Shown here: positions 43,038-54,123 of the stretch, piece after piece | Layout: every line of letters begins with the position of its first letter | Position numbering within the stretch: the stretch's first letter is position 1 | From: Sulfurospirillum tamanense | GTDB taxonomy: Bacteria; Campylobacterota; Campylobacteria; Campylobacterales; Campylobacteraceae | NCBI RefSeq assembly: GCF_016937535.1 | Contig: NZ_JAFHKK010000003.1 | Coordinates: 101,758-165,757 of the forward strand | Direction of reading: 5' to 3' | Length of the DNA stretch: 64,000 bases | Program-made: the position numbers and the translations under genes | The notes under the pieces: model-generated | What the model was told of the DNA's origin: nothing | Seen by the model: the letters and a program-made list of their open reading frames with translations, nothing else | The model's database searches: none

Positions 43038-43614
43038 AGCAACTTCCGCCATGGTCTTTTCCATGACTTCCGCAGCACTCATCTTCTTCGTGGGAATGTG
43101 TGTGACTACCGCAGCCACCTGTTCCACCGCAACAACCGCCTTCTGCGCTTCCGCCAACAACACCAGAGGCTAGCTCATCTGCTGTTGCTTCGCGCACTTG
43201 AGAAATAGAGATAGCAAAAAGCAAATCTTTTCCAGCAAGTGGGTGGTTAAAATCTACATCAACGCTTTCATCATTAAAGCCCTTAACGGTTACCTGAACC
43301 GTTTGTCCATGCTCACCTTGCCCATAAAGGGTCATGCCCTCAAACAATTCAATACCAGCAAATTGTTCTTTGGGAAGCGTTTGGACTGCCTCGGCATCAT
43401 ATTCGCCATATGCGTCTGCTGCGGCAACTGTGATTTCTGCGTTTTCGCCTTGTGCAAGTTTAGCAATCTCAGATTCAAGTCCAGAAATAATATGCCCTTT
43501 TCCTAAAATAAATTCCAAGGGAGCAGATCCAAGATTTGAGTCTAAAACTTCACCATTTTGAACATCTTTAAGTTCATAATGCATTGAGACGACACTGTTT
43601 TGTTCAATAGCCAT
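43024..43614 (-). CDS. slyD: SlyD-type FKBP peptidyl-prolyl isomerase with metal-binding tail
   Basis: SlyD combines prolyl isomerase and chaperone functions with nickel binding used in hydrogenase maturation. The product (196 residues) has the FKBP core with the inserted flap (residues about 5-150, with PLEFILGKGHIISGLE and VDVDFNHPLAGKDL) and a C-terminal tail dense in Cys and His (GGCCGGTGGCGSHTHSH, then ECCGSHGKDHGGSCCGSH). ATG 43614 follows GAGGAGACTTTT. Its end overlaps the AAA-Fis gene. Confidence 0.95.
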   Translation of the reverse strand: MAIEQNSVVSMHYELKDVQNGEVLDSNLGSAPLEFILGKGHIISGLESEIAKLAQGENAEITVAAADAYGEYDAEAVQTLPKEQFAGIELFEGMTLYGQGEHGQTVQVTVKGFNDESVDVDFNHPLAGKDLLFAISISQVREATADELASGVVGGSAEGGCCGGTGGCGSHTHSHEEDECCGSHGKDHGGSCCGSH

Positions 43615-43643
43615 AAAAGTCTCCTCGTTAAAAGTAAGGGGAG

Positions 43644-43649
43644 ATTCTA
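43644..43649 (-). promoter_or_regulatory. -10 promoter of slyD
   Basis: Minus-strand TAGAAT in the context TGTGTTAGAATCTCC, 30 bases before the ATG. A TTACATGTAA copy is centred about 48 bases upstream of the expected transcription start. Confidence 0.6.
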
Positions 43650-43679
43650 ACACAGGTTTGTTTTAGTGATGCTTAGTGT

Positions 43680-43689
43680 TTACATGTAA
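43680..43689. repeat. TTACATGTAA palindrome copy 16 (slyD upstream)
   Basis: Exact copy between the cpoB stop and the slyD promoter. Confidence 0.9.
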
Positions 43690-43734
43690 AGAAGTTTTAA
43701 GAGAAGAGATTTATGGGCACTGCACACAAACCCC

Positions 43735-44643
43735 TTAACGATCTGGTGAGGCTTGGGCTTCTTTGGATTCAGGGTAGTTGCTTTTTAATGCACGGTAAAA
43801 AGGAGCTGCGTTAGCAGGTTCACCTATTTTGTCAAAACTGATTGCCGTGTGGTATAGCAAACGTGGAATATAGTCCGCCTTGTCATACAAATCAATACTA
43901 ATTTTATAGTGCTTAATGGCCGTCTTCCATTGCTGTTTTTTGTAAGCAATTTCGCCTAAAAAATAGTTACTCCGCGCTGGCATATAATTCTTTTTGACCA
44001 ATATGTCATACCGTGCCCAAGCTTCATCTAAATTGTTCGCACTAAAAAAACTTAATGCTTCTTGCATGAGTTCTGCACCAGGCTTAGCCTCAAGACCTGA
44101 AGGCAAAGGGGCTGTTTTTTTAGCACCCTCAAGCTCCCCTACACGTTCGGCTAGTGTAGCTAAAGTGCTTTTGCTAGCATAATTATTATTGATTGAGTCA
44201 ATCAAGGAGCTCATTTCACCTAGAACAATTCTCAAGCGCTCGTTGTTTGTGTCTTGGGCATTTTTGGCCTCTTGAAGGTTTGTTTGAAGGAGAAGAATTT
44301 GCTCAGATGTTTTTGCAAAAGTTTCTTCAAGGGATACTAATCTAGCCTCAAGGGCACGCATATCTCCATCACTTCTTCCTACCCGAGTGTTGGTTCCATC
44401 CAGAACCGACCGCACACCCTCCATCTGCTCTTTCAATGAGGAAAAATCATTCCGCATACCCGCTAGTTCACGCCCCAACTTCTCAACCTCTTGGGTTTTT
44501 TCTAAAAGTAATTTTTCATTTTGCGTCAAGCCGTAGGGGGAAGGATTACGTAAATTACCAGCCTCAAAAACAGAAACTTCGGCTGCAAAAAGGAGTGAGG
44601 CAGCCCCAAAAAAGAGGGCTACCTTATGAGAAAAAAAACGCAT
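43735..44643 (-). CDS. cpoB: CpoB/YbgF-like Tol-Pal associated periplasmic protein
   Basis: CpoB coordinates Tol-Pal constriction with peptidoglycan synthesis. The 302-residue protein has a signal peptide (1-21), a long coiled coil (about 45-170) and C-terminal TPR-like repeats (about 185-300, including ALSFFSANNLDEAWARYDIL and SNYFLGEIAYKKQQWKTAIKHY). It is the last gene of the tolQ-tolR-tolA-tolB-pal run, the standard place for ybgF. The unusually long coiled coil, compared with the short trimerising one in Escherichia coli, is the main difference. Confidence 0.88.
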   Translation of the reverse strand: MRFFSHKVALFFGAASLLFAAEVSVFEAGNLRNPSPYGLTQNEKLLLEKTQEVEKLGRELAGMRNDFSSLKEQMEGVRSVLDGTNTRVGRSDGDMRALEARLVSLEETFAKTSEQILLLQTNLQEAKNAQDTNNERLRIVLGEMSSLIDSINNNYASKSTLATLAERVGELEGAKKTAPLPSGLEAKPGAELMQEALSFFSANNLDEAWARYDILVKKNYMPARSNYFLGEIAYKKQQWKTAIKHYKISIDLYDKADYIPRLLYHTAISFDKIGEPANAAPFYRALKSNYPESKEAQASPDR

Positions 44644-44646
44644 GGA

Positions 44647-45189
44647 TTAGGGAAGTAGCTTAAATTCTGCGCGTCGATTTTGATCCCAGCATTGCTTGTT
44701 GCTCTGGGTGCACACGGGGTTGCTTTCGCCAAAACTTACCACCATAACACGTTCGCTTGAAACACCTTGGGCCACAAGGGCATCTTTTACCGCTTTTGCT
44801 CGCTTTAGTCCCAACGCATAGTTGTATTCATCTGTTCCCCATTCGTCGCAGTTCCCTTCGACCTTAATAGACAAACCTGCTGCGTTTACTTGTTTGAACA
44901 AGGCTGCATTTGCTTCGATGACTTGTTGCATGTCTGAACGGATGGTGTATTTGTCAAAATCAAAATATACTTTTCCAGCCTTTTGCTCAAGATCCGCAAT
45001 AAGCTTGGCAACAGCCTCTGCACCCGTCTCCACCTTGGTAGCATCGACACCAGAAATATTATCCATCTTAGAATCTACAGAACTTGGGGTGGTTGTGCTT
45101 TGCGTCATATCCACCTGAGGACTCTTTTGACTACACCCTGTAAACACCAACATCAATGTTGCTAACGAAGCCACTACCAAATGTTTCAT
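44647..45189 (-). CDS. pal: Peptidoglycan-associated lipoprotein Pal
   Basis: Pal is an outer-membrane lipoprotein that binds peptidoglycan and TolB. The 180-residue product has a signal peptide with lipobox TGC (Cys19) and an OmpA-like C-terminal domain with VYFDFDKYTIRSDM, GNCDEWGTDEYNYALGLKRA and VVSFGESNPVC. ATG 45189 has AAGGTGAAAAA before it; the frame upstream to 45228 is not needed. It follows tolB. Confidence 0.95.
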   Translation of the reverse strand: MKHLVVASLATLMLVFTGCSQKSPQVDMTQSTTTPSSVDSKMDNISGVDATKVETGAEAVAKLIADLEQKAGKVYFDFDKYTIRSDMQQVIEANAALFKQVNAAGLSIKVEGNCDEWGTDEYNYALGLKRAKAVKDALVAQGVSSERVMVVSFGESNPVCTQSNKQCWDQNRRAEFKLLP

Positions 45190-45242
45190 TTTTTCACCTT
45201 TAAAATAAGATTGTGCGCATTCTACCATACTTTTTCTTTAAA

Positions 45243-46511
45243 TTACCAGTCAATAGATTGAATATGGCCCGCTTTCAAGGGGAAATGAAAGCTTTTGTTG
45301 GCACCTAATCGAATGACACCTAAAGCACTTTGAGCACCGTATTCTTTAATAAACAAAACACTCTCTCCGTCATTAGAAAAGCGGGGGAAAAGATTTTTTC
45401 CTGTTGCTGTAAGCTGGCGAATGTAGTCTGTTTGAGTTGAGATAAGATAGAGATTAAACGTCCCAGAGCCAAATTCACTAGATTTTTCTCGACTAGAATA
45501 AACCATATAACGCCCAAAGGCCGAAACAGAGTTATTGTTTCTTCCGTGGTAAACCATTTGCTCAACACTGCTTTGTCCTATGGTTTTAGAAAAGATATTT
45601 GGGTACCCCAGCCGATCAGATACAAATACAATACGCCTTTCATCGTCAATAAACCCAGCACTCACATCAATACCTGAATACGTAGTAAGACGCTCAAGGT
45701 GTTTTGTTTGCGTATTATACATGTAAACATCCGGCTGATCACTGGGCGCCATAGTAAGAAGGAGTCTTGTGCCATCTTGGCTTACATCAGAAACCATCAT
45801 CATACCTTCGCTTTGTGCAATCTTGGTTTTTTGTCCCGAAGAAAGATTAACGTGGTATAAAGTAGGGACCTTGGCAGTATAGTCAGAATAATAATAGCCA
45901 GACTGACGCGCATCTGCCCATTTGGGGAAAATATTTAGCCCGCCAGAAACAACAGTCTGTTGAAATGTTAATGTATAATCAGCAAGAACAATTTCACTTT
46001 GCTTTGGTGTTGTGTATTTTGAAAAAATAATAAATCGCTCCATCCATGCGATAGAAGGAAGTCCAAGTCCATCATTAAATTCCACCGCCATGCGATGGGC
46101 TAAAAATGGGTAGCGCTCCGGTTGTGCAATTTTATAACTTCGTTCACTGCGTAGTGTTCCCGTGCCGCCGTTGAAGACTTTAACGCGTGCTAAAATTTCT
46201 CCGCCCCAAGAATACTCAAGCTTATACCTTAAAACCAAATCTGGTGTTTTTGTGCTGGTGTGGTGAAGACGATAATCTCCGCCGTAAGTGCTTTTTGTAT
46301 ACTCATCAAGAACATCAAAGTTCGCACTAACTTTTAAATCCCCGATTAGCATTTGAAAAAAACGTCGCTTAAGTCCTGCATCCACATCATCAGCTGTTGC
46401 GTCTTGTAGAGCAACAACGGGGAGTCGCTCAAGACGCTTAACAATCTCCACCGTTGCATCTGAAGCAAACAATCCCACAACACATACTAACAACATAATA
46501 AACTTTTTCAT
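45243..46511 (-). CDS. tolB: Tol-Pal system beta-propeller protein TolB
   Basis: TolB is a periplasmic propeller that links Pal to the Tol complex. The product (422 residues) has a signal peptide (about 1-17), an N-terminal alpha/beta domain (about 18-150) and WD-like repeats with PKWADARQSGYYYSDY, SQDGTRLLLTMAPSDQPDVYMYN and NLFPRFSNDGESVLFI. Two ATGs (46514 and 46511) overlap the preceding stop; the second has better spacing to GGAG. Confidence 0.93.
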   Translation of the reverse strand: MKKFIMLLVCVVGLFASDATVEIVKRLERLPVVALQDATADDVDAGLKRRFFQMLIGDLKVSANFDVLDEYTKSTYGGDYRLHHTSTKTPDLVLRYKLEYSWGGEILARVKVFNGGTGTLRSERSYKIAQPERYPFLAHRMAVEFNDGLGLPSIAWMERFIIFSKYTTPKQSEIVLADYTLTFQQTVVSGGLNIFPKWADARQSGYYYSDYTAKVPTLYHVNLSSGQKTKIAQSEGMMMVSDVSQDGTRLLLTMAPSDQPDVYMYNTQTKHLERLTTYSGIDVSAGFIDDERRIVFVSDRLGYPNIFSKTIGQSSVEQMVYHGRNNNSVSAFGRYMVYSSREKSSEFGSGTFNLYLISTQTDYIRQLTATGKNLFPRFSNDGESVLFIKEYGAQSALGVIRLGANKSFHFPLKAGHIQSIDW

Positions 46512-47260
46512 CATTGCTCCATTAAGTCTTTAAAGGTTACATTCAGACTGGTCACATCCCCTTCGACAGAAGGAGGAAAAATGACAGATTTCATGCGTTC
46601 TAAAAAATCACGCAATTTTGCATTAAAGGCATTGTTATAAGATACTTTTACAATAGCGTAACTAAATCTTCCTTGACGATCAATACTCACACGCACACTC
46701 GCCTGAGCACCAGAAACAGTATCAATGGTCTGTTGCCAGTAACCCTCAAGTAACTCCGTAATTCTACCCAAATACTCATCATATGCGCCCGTTGCACTCG
46801 CCTCCATAGCAGCGCTCTCAAACGTCAAAGAGCCTACTAATTTACTTGCGGTATTTACGGGTGGGGTTTGTTCTGTTTTTGGCGTATCTTGGCGCGCGCG
46901 ACTTTGTATTTTTGCAGGTGGAGTTGGGATAGGCTTGGGCTCAGCCAGCTTATTTGCGTCAATCCCTCGAAACAGCTCTCGCACGTTCGCCTCTTTGGGT
47001 GGAGAGGGCTTGGGTTGCGTCGGCGCAACCAGAGGAGGAGTTGGTTCTAAAGCTTTTAACACAGGGCGTACTTGCGCCACCTGTTGCCTTGGACGCTCCA
47101 CCAACACTACATCTAAAAAGCTATCTTTTTTAGATGTGAAGCGTTGGACCCATTCTTGGTTGCTTGCCATATAGGCAACAAGCCCCACAAGAATAGCCAC
47201 ATAAACACCCACCGCGCCCAAAAACGCGAAGGCAGTGTTTTGTTTGATCTCTATTTCCAT
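46511..47260 (-). CDS. tolA: TolA/TonB-like energy-transducing protein
   Basis: The 249-residue protein has one membrane segment (about 12-31), a proline-rich periplasmic spacer (about 60-140) and a C-terminal TonB/TolA-fold domain (about 155-249, with YLGRITELLEGYWQQ and VRVSIDRQGRFSYAIV). Between tolR and tolB it should be TolA. The spacer is Pro-rich as in TonB rather than the Ala-rich helix of enterobacterial TolA, which has led homologues to be called TonB; position favours a Tol role. Confidence 0.85.
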   Translation of the reverse strand: MEIEIKQNTAFAFLGAVGVYVAILVGLVAYMASNQEWVQRFTSKKDSFLDVVLVERPRQQVAQVRPVLKALEPTPPLVAPTQPKPSPPKEANVRELFRGIDANKLAEPKPIPTPPAKIQSRARQDTPKTEQTPPVNTASKLVGSLTFESAAMEASATGAYDEYLGRITELLEGYWQQTIDTVSGAQASVRVSIDRQGRFSYAIVKVSYNNAFNAKLRDFLERMKSVIFPPSVEGDVTSLNVTFKDLMEQ

Positions 47261-47650
47261 TTAGCCACCAGTTTCCAAGGCTACCTTATGAAATCCTGCT
47301 TCTTTTACACTTTTGAGAATATACATTACATCCTCATAAAAAAGTCGCTTATCTGCTTTAATATAAACTGGCGTATCCTTACTAAAGCCTTCACCATATA
47401 AAATAAAATTATCTGCAAATGAAGCGTAAGTAAAAGCATCATTTTTAATGAAAATTTTACGATCAGCATCCGCACGAATTTCTATTTCTGGCAACTGACT
47501 TACGGCCACTTTTTGGGATCCATCAGGCAAAGAAATATTTTCTTCGTAGACCAAGGTTGGTGTTGTCACCATTAAAATTGCTAACAACACCAACATAACA
47601 TCCACCAAAGGCGTAATGTTTAAATCAGGTGTCTCATCCCAATTGATCAT
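47261..47650 (-). CDS. tolR: TolR/ExbD family proton-channel subunit
   Basis: A 129-residue bitopic protein with the hallmark PDLNITPLVDVMLVLLAIL (about 8-26), including the essential membrane Asp, and a periplasmic domain. ATG 47650 is preferred: it places the conserved Asn-Ile-Thr-Pro at the usual distance and GGAGAAG-like sequence lies upstream. A longer frame to 47710 overlaps tolQ by 77 bases. With TolQ it forms the proton-driven motor for TolA. Confidence 0.9.
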   Translation of the reverse strand: MINWDETPDLNITPLVDVMLVLLAILMVTTPTLVYEENISLPDGSQKVAVSQLPEIEIRADADRKIFIKNDAFTYASFADNFILYGEGFSKDTPVYIKADKRLFYEDVMYILKSVKEAGFHKVALETGG

Positions 47651-48248
47651 GTCCGCTCTTTGCTTCACCGGCCTTTGCATTAGAAGCAATAATTTCTGCT
47701 TGACGCTCAACTAGGCTTAGGACTTCGTAGGCTTTGCGCTTAAGCAAAATATGAAAAGAATAGGCAGGAATGGCAACAAAAATGCCAGCAGCTGTTACAA
47801 TCAGAGCCTCGCTAATAGCGGGTGCAATAACACCCAAAGAAGCGCTTGAAGCATTTCCAAGACCACCAAAAGTCTCTAAAATTGAGACAACCGTTCCAAA
47901 CAAACCAATAAAAGGAGAGGTGGAGGCAATAACAGAAAGCCATGACAAACCAATGGTTGCATTTTTTTCTGCAACATTTTTGCAAACTTTTAAAAGGTTG
48001 ATTGAGTAGGAAGCCGAAGAAACACAGCGCTTCAAAATTGAATCGTCTCTGACATTTTTGGAGCCCATCATAATGGACTCCAAAGAAGCGCGTTCACGCT
48101 CATGCCACTGAGAAAGCTGTGACCATCTAGCAAAAAGAATGGTGAGAGTTGCTATAAAATAAACGGACAACCAACCCAGAACAACCCAAGTTACCACATT
48201 GCTACGCAATATATAATTTAAGAAAAGATCAACAGAGGCCATGTTCAT
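47634..48248 (-). CDS. tolQ: TolQ/ExbB family proton-channel subunit
   Basis: The 204-residue protein has three membrane segments (about 20-40, 105-130 and 145-170) and the conserved IGLFGTVVSILETFGGLG and IAPAISEALIVTAAGIFVAIPAY motifs of MotA/TolQ/ExbB channels. It starts in the atpC stop (TAATG), tying the Tol genes to the ATP synthase operon, and overlaps tolR by 17 bases. Confidence 0.92.
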   Translation of the reverse strand: MNMASVDLFLNYILRSNVVTWVVLGWLSVYFIATLTILFARWSQLSQWHERERASLESIMMGSKNVRDDSILKRCVSSASYSINLLKVCKNVAEKNATIGLSWLSVIASTSPFIGLFGTVVSILETFGGLGNASSASLGVIAPAISEALIVTAAGIFVAIPAYSFHILLKRKAYEVLSLVERQAEIIASNAKAGEAKSGHDQLG

Positions 48249-48637
48249 TAGCGCAATCTTGCAATACTCTCAATTCTTGCTTTTGCCAAGGCAATAGAAG
48301 TCTCAGAATCACCCATGCTTTCAATGAGTTTATTGGCATTTTCTATAGAGGCCGCAATCTCGCTTTCATTGCTGCCGCGAACCGAAACAGCCCCATCAGC
48401 CAAAACAATAACCTTCTCTTCATCCACCTTAACATATCCCCAGTTCACGGCAACCACATCGTGCTTGCCGCTTTCCAATTCAATGTCCATAACTCCCGCT
48501 TTTAACATAGAAACGAAAGAGGCGTGGCCTGGCAAGATACCAAACTCACCCTCAACCCCTGGGAGGGTTACCGCTTTAACATCGTGGGAAAAGATGAGTC
48601 CAAGCGGAGTGACAACTTCTAATTTTAATGTGCTCAT
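48248..48637 (-). CDS. atpC: ATP synthase epsilon subunit
   Basis: The central-stalk epsilon subunit (129 residues) has the N-terminal beta barrel with LEVVTPLGLIFSHDV and GVEGEFGILPGHA and a short C-terminal helical hairpin. It couples rotation and can inhibit hydrolysis. It is the last F1 gene here, and the downstream tolQ start overlaps its stop. Confidence 0.96.
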   Translation of the reverse strand: MSTLKLEVVTPLGLIFSHDVKAVTLPGVEGEFGILPGHASFVSMLKAGVMDIELESGKHDVVAVNWGYVKVDEEKVIVLADGAVSVRGSNESEIAASIENANKLIESMGDSETSIALAKARIESIARLR

Positions 48638-48657
48638 ACTAAATCCTTAAGGCGGTA

Positions 48658-50076
<1,419 letters not shown>

Positions 50077-50087
50077 TCACTCTGCAT

Positions 50088-50972
50088 TTATTTCATTGAC
50101 TCGACGCCACTGATAATCTCAATAAGCTCAGTGGTAATAGACTCTTGCCTTGCTTTGTTGTAAGCAATATTTAACGCCTCAACGCGTTCTTTAGCATTTT
50201 TTGTCGCACTATCCATTGCTTGCATTCGAGCACTGTGCTCTGCTGCTAACGAATCAACAAGTGCATAATACATGTTATACTCAAAGTATTTTTTCATCAA
50301 TTCTTCGAGAATTTTTTCATCACCAACGGGCTCAAACTCCATAAGAGAAAGGGCAGCATCACTAGACGCCGCTGGCGGATCAACAGGAACTATGTCATTA
50401 ATCTTTAGTTCTTGGGAAATCATATTCATATACCCATTATGAACCAAAACAACACCGTCGGTAACCCCGTTGCTAAAATCATCAATCGCATCAGCAATAA
50501 TTTCTTGTGCTTTTTCATAAGAAGGCGCAGAACTCACACCCGCATATGTCTTAAGCAATTCAACGCCTTGAAAATTAAAAAATTCAATTCCCTTGCGACC
50601 AACTGCGCGTAATCGCACTTTTACTTTCTTTGCCTTATGGGTTTCAAGTAGGTTTTTTACTGCTTTAATTGTTTGAACATTAAAGCCACCACACAAACCT
50701 TTATCTGCTGTTACAAAAATAATATCAATCTTCGAAGGCTGCTCAATAGGTTGAAAAAAGCGGCTCTCAAGATTTCCACTTTTGTACTGGTTCACCTTAT
50801 AGGCAATCTCAGAAAGCACTTCATTGATCTTTGCAGCATACACACGTGACTGCTTTGCAACCTCTTCTGCTTTTCGCAGCTTGGCCGTCGACACAAGTTT
50901 CATGGCACGCGTTGTCTTTTGCGTATTCTGAACACTCTTGATTTTTCTCTTAATTTCTTTTAAATTAGCCAT
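50088..50972 (-). CDS. atpG: ATP synthase gamma subunit
   Basis: The rotating central shaft (294 residues) has the N-terminal helix [20 protein letters not shown], the Rossmann-like middle with [12 protein letters not shown] and the C-terminal helix ending [16 protein letters not shown]. It lies between atpA and atpD in standard order. Confidence 0.97.
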   Translation of the reverse strand: MANLKEIKRKIKSVQNTQKTTRAMKLVSTAKLRKAEEVAKQSRVYAAKINEVLSEIAYKVNQYKSGNLESRFFQPIEQPSKIDIIFVTADKGLCGGFNVQTIKAVKNLLETHKAKKVKVRLRAVGRKGIEFFNFQGVELLKTYAGVSSAPSYEKAQEIIADAIDDFSNGVTDGVVLVHNGYMNMISQELKINDIVPVDPPAASSDAALSLMEFEPVGDEKILEELMKKYFEYNMYYALVDSLAAEHSARMQAMDSATKNAKERVEALNIAYNKARQESITTELIEIISGVESMK

Positions 50973-50981
50973 GAAGCATCC

Positions 50982-52487
50982 TTACTTTACAGCAAAGGTC
51001 GTCTTAAACTCGTTCAATGCCTTTGATAGTAAATCTTCAATTTCTTTGTCAAGCACTTTCTTACTTCGAATTTGCTCTAAAATTTCTGGATATTTAGCTT
51101 CAATAAAGGGGTAAAGCTCTACTTCAAACGCACCCACATCACTTACTTCAATATCATCCAAATAACCCCTTGATCCCGCATAAATCAACAATACCTGCTT
51201 TTCAACAGGAAGCGGTGAGTAGGGCGGTTGTTTTAGAATCTCAACCATGCGCTGCCCGCGCTCTAGTTGCTTACGGCTTGACTCATCCAAGTCGCTTGCA
51301 AACTGAGCAAAAGCTTGAAGCTCACGGTATTGTGCAAGGTCTAGTCGCAATGTTCCAGAAACTTGTTTTGTTGCCTTGATTTGAGCAGCACCCCCAACAC
51401 GTGAAACAGAAAGACCAACGTTAATAGCAGGACGAATACCCGAGTTGAACAAATCAGACTCAAGAAAAATCTGTCCGTCAGTGATAGAAATCACGTTTGT
51501 TGGAATATAGGCGGATACGTCCCCTGCCTGAGTTTCAATAATTGGCAGTGCCGTCAAAGAGCCAGCACCTAAAGAATCGTTAACCTTGGCAGCGCGCTCA
51601 AGCAATCGTGAGTGAAGGTAAAAAACATCACCAGGATAGGCTTCGCGACCCGGAGGACGTCTTAAAATAAGAGACATTTCACGGTAAGCAACCGCATGCT
51701 TGGAAAGGTCATCATAAACAATAAGCGCATGTCGTGAATTATCTCTAAAATACTCACCCATTGTCACCCCAGCATATGGTGCCAAAAATTGTAAAGCGGC
51801 GGAGTCGCTAGCACCCGCATTTACAACGATTGTATAGTCCATTGCTCCATGCTCTTCAAGCTTTTTGACCACTTGAGCGACTGTAGATTGCTTTTGTCCA
51901 ATAGCAACATAAATACAGACGACATCTTGCCCTTTTTGGTTAATGATGGTGTCTACAGCTACAGTTGTTTTGCCTGTTTGTCGGTCACCAATAATAAGCT
52001 CGCGCTGTCCACGGCCAATCGGAACAAGCGCATCAATAGCTTTAAGTCCAGTCTGAAGCGGCTCATGAACAGACTTTCTTGCCATAATTCCTGGGGCCTT
52101 TTCTTCTACAAAGCGTGTTTCAGAGGCCTCAATTGGTCCTTTAGCGTCGATAGGCTCGCCCAACGGATTAACAACACGTCCAATCATCGCATCACCCACT
52201 GGCACGCGCAATAATTTTCCAAGCCGCTTAACAGAGGAGCCTTCTTGAATTCCTTTTCCACTTCCCAAAACAACAACACCAACACTTGATTCTTCAAGGT
52301 TTAGTGCCATACCACTTTCGCCATTTTCAAACTCAACCATCTCGCCGGCCATAACATTTTTGAGTCCATAGACATTAGCAACGCCGTCTGCTGTGGAAAG
52401 TACTTTTCCTGTCTCCTCTACATCAACATTTAGATCAAAATTTTCAATCCGCTCTTTGATGATTGAGCTGATTTCATCAGCCTTCAT
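50982..52487 (-). CDS. atpA: ATP synthase alpha subunit
   Basis: The non-catalytic F1 subunit (501 residues) has the beta-barrel start, Walker [25 protein letters not shown] and the [20 protein letters not shown] segment. ATG 52487 follows GGGAGCAAAA; a GTG four codons upstream would sit on the ribosome site. Confidence 0.98.
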   Translation of the reverse strand: MKADEISSIIKERIENFDLNVDVEETGKVLSTADGVANVYGLKNVMAGEMVEFENGESGMALNLEESSVGVVVLGSGKGIQEGSSVKRLGKLLRVPVGDAMIGRVVNPLGEPIDAKGPIEASETRFVEEKAPGIMARKSVHEPLQTGLKAIDALVPIGRGQRELIIGDRQTGKTTVAVDTIINQKGQDVVCIYVAIGQKQSTVAQVVKKLEEHGAMDYTIVVNAGASDSAALQFLAPYAGVTMGEYFRDNSRHALIVYDDLSKHAVAYREMSLILRRPPGREAYPGDVFYLHSRLLERAAKVNDSLGAGSLTALPIIETQAGDVSAYIPTNVISITDGQIFLESDLFNSGIRPAINVGLSVSRVGGAAQIKATKQVSGTLRLDLAQYRELQAFAQFASDLDESSRKQLERGQRMVEILKQPPYSPLPVEKQVLLIYAGSRGYLDDIEVSDVGAFEVELYPFIEAKYPEILEQIRSKKVLDKEIEDLLSKALNEFKTTFAVK

Positions 52488-52517
52488 TTTTGCTCCCACG
52501 TATTTACTCCTTACCGC

Positions 52518-53048
52518 TTATATTGCTTTTAATATGTGTTCTGTAAGTTGAGACTTTAACCGCTCAACCGAAAAACTTACCTCAACCCCAAGATCCTCAA
52601 GTTCAATTTTAATACCTGGGTACTCACTTTTTTTAGAAGTCAAGTGAATTGTGGCACCAAATTTTTTACCAAAGCTCGCCTCAAGATTCTCCAGTTGACT
52701 CTTGGTAAGCTCAAATGAACCTACAACCGAGCCCACAAAACGGTTATTTTTGATTGACATTTGATAATCAAGCCCTTGTTTTATCTCGGGTAAAATTCCA
52801 AGTCTATCATGCATGCTCAATAGTTTAATAAGATTCACTAGCTTAAGCTGAGGCTCTGAAATCATTGAAAGAAGAAGCTCTTCTTTTTGTTTAGAACTTA
52901 CCTCACAAGAATGGATAATAGTTTGAAATTTTTCAACCTCATAAGCCATACACATTTCCTGCAAAGCAGAAGAGAAAGCTTCCAGTTCATTATCCCCAAG
53001 AGTTTGCATGAGAGCGTTTACATATTTTTTTGCCACCAATTCTCTCAT
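52518..53048 (-). CDS. atpH: ATP synthase delta subunit
   Basis: The 176-residue subunit of the peripheral stalk has the N-terminal six-helix domain (KKYVNALMQTL) and the C-terminal region with ENLEASFGKKFGATIHLTSK and LEDLGVEVSFSVERL. It overlaps atpF by one base. Confidence 0.93.
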   Translation of the reverse strand: MRELVAKKYVNALMQTLGDNELEAFSSALQEMCMAYEVEKFQTIIHSCEVSSKQKEELLLSMISEPQLKLVNLIKLLSMHDRLGILPEIKQGLDYQMSIKNNRFVGSVVGSFELTKSQLENLEASFGKKFGATIHLTSKKSEYPGIKIELEDLGVEVSFSVERLKSQLTEHILKAI

Positions 53049-53563
53049 TAGGCCACCTTCCTTAAGACGATATGGACAAACTTATCGCGGTCCAGAGTTG
53101 CTGCATCTCCTTGGAATATTTCATCCATAACCTCAGAAACAGCCACACGCGTCATACGTCGCCTTTCAATTTCAACTTGCTCATTATGCGTTTTATCTAA
53201 ATTTTCCAACTCTTGTGCAAGCTCTTTTTGAAACTTCTGTTTTAAAATTTCAACCTCTTTTTTTGTTGTCTGGATAAGGGACTTTGCAGAAACTTTTGCC
53301 TCTTCAACCCGACTCAACGCCTCTTCTTTTCTCGCTTTTGATTCTTTAAGCTTTTGCTGGATGGAGTCCAAACTTTCTGCAATTCCATTGATTCGCTGAA
53401 AGTAGGCGGACTTAATTGGCTCTGCCAAAAGATAATAAAGTATAGCGGCAAAGATAGCAAAGTTAATTGCGCGAGGTACAATATCATACTCTCCGCTGCC
53501 GCTACCAGCCGCAAATAAAACAGCGGGGCTAGCAAACAGAAGAAAGTATCGTATCATGGTCAT
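53048..53563 (-). CDS. atpF: ATP synthase b subunit
   Basis: The 171-residue peripheral stalk subunit has an N-terminal hydrophobic stretch (signal-like at 3-20, membrane segment at about 31-48) and a long charged helix to the end. ATG 53563 has AAGGAGACAGAGT upstream; a further 54 codons in frame overlap atpF' and look like noise. Two different b-type subunits in tandem (b and b') are usual in this phylum. Confidence 0.92.
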   Translation of the reverse strand: MTMIRYFLLFASPAVLFAAGSGSGEYDIVPRAINFAIFAAILYYLLAEPIKSAYFQRINGIAESLDSIQQKLKESKARKEEALSRVEEAKVSAKSLIQTTKKEVEILKQKFQKELAQELENLDKTHNEQVEIERRRMTRVAVSEVMDEIFQGDAATLDRDKFVHIVLRKVA

Positions 53564-53579
53564 ACTCTGTCTCCTTATC

Positions 53580-54002
53580 TTAAATTTGATTGAGTTTTGA
53601 CTGAACACTCTCTTTAAAAAGAGGCATTTGTGCCAATAACCCACTCTTGAGCTCAACGCGCTCTTTATCCAAGCCTTCCAAAAACGCCGTATACTCTTCT
53701 TCGAGCTCTGCTTTGCGTTGTTCAACTTTTTTTAAAGCAGCATCTTTGAACTCTTGAATAAAATCTGCACGCACCCTTACGGCTTCTGCTTTGGCTTCCC
53801 TGATAATGCGCTCTGCTTCTTCTTGATACGCATTAATATCGCTAGTATTTTTTCCAGCATTCTCATAGTCGTTTGCAATTGCACTGTCCCTATTATGAAT
53901 AAATTCCAAAAGAGGGCGGTACAACATTTTGTTTAGCAAAACCAACATAACTAGAAAAACAGCTACTGCCACCAACAACAGCGCCGGACTAATATCCAAC
54001 AT
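53580..54002 (-). CDS. atpF': ATP synthase b' subunit
   Basis: The 140-residue second b-type subunit has one membrane segment (about 5-23) and a heptad-rich stalk helix. ATG 54002 is set by AAGGAG 7 bases upstream; nine codons further upstream in frame are not needed. It is the first gene of the operon after a -10 at 54089-54094. The a and c subunit genes (atpB, atpE) are not here. Confidence 0.92.
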   Translation of the reverse strand: MLDISPALLLVAVAVFLVMLVLLNKMLYRPLLEFIHNRDSAIANDYENAGKNTSDINAYQEEAERIIREAKAEAVRVRADFIQEFKDAALKKVEQRKAELEEEYTAFLEGLDKERVELKSGLLAQMPLFKESVQSKLNQI

Positions 54003-54088
54003 GAGCTTACTCCTTGTATTGATAAACACCTAAGACAAAAATCAAAATACGGTGGATTGGTATCGAGCACTTTGTTAAAGTCGACCGG

Positions 54089-54094
54089 ATTCTA
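54089..54094 (-). promoter_or_regulatory. -10 promoter of the ATP synthase operon
   Basis: Minus-strand TAGAAT in the context ATGTTAGAATCCGG within the 121-base gap between parB and atpF'. The leader is about 80 bases. Confidence 0.6.
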
Positions 54095-54123
54095 ACATAG
54101 TTAAAGAAAAAATTTTATTAAAA

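Noticed and set aside
53564..53725. Longer atpF N-terminus
   Set aside because: The extension overlaps atpF' and encodes a basic, low-quality stretch unlike b subunits; a good ribosome site precedes ATG 53563.
54003..54123. Possible parS site beside parB
   Set aside because: I saw no sequence close to the 16-base inverted-repeat parS consensus in this gap or in the flanking genes.
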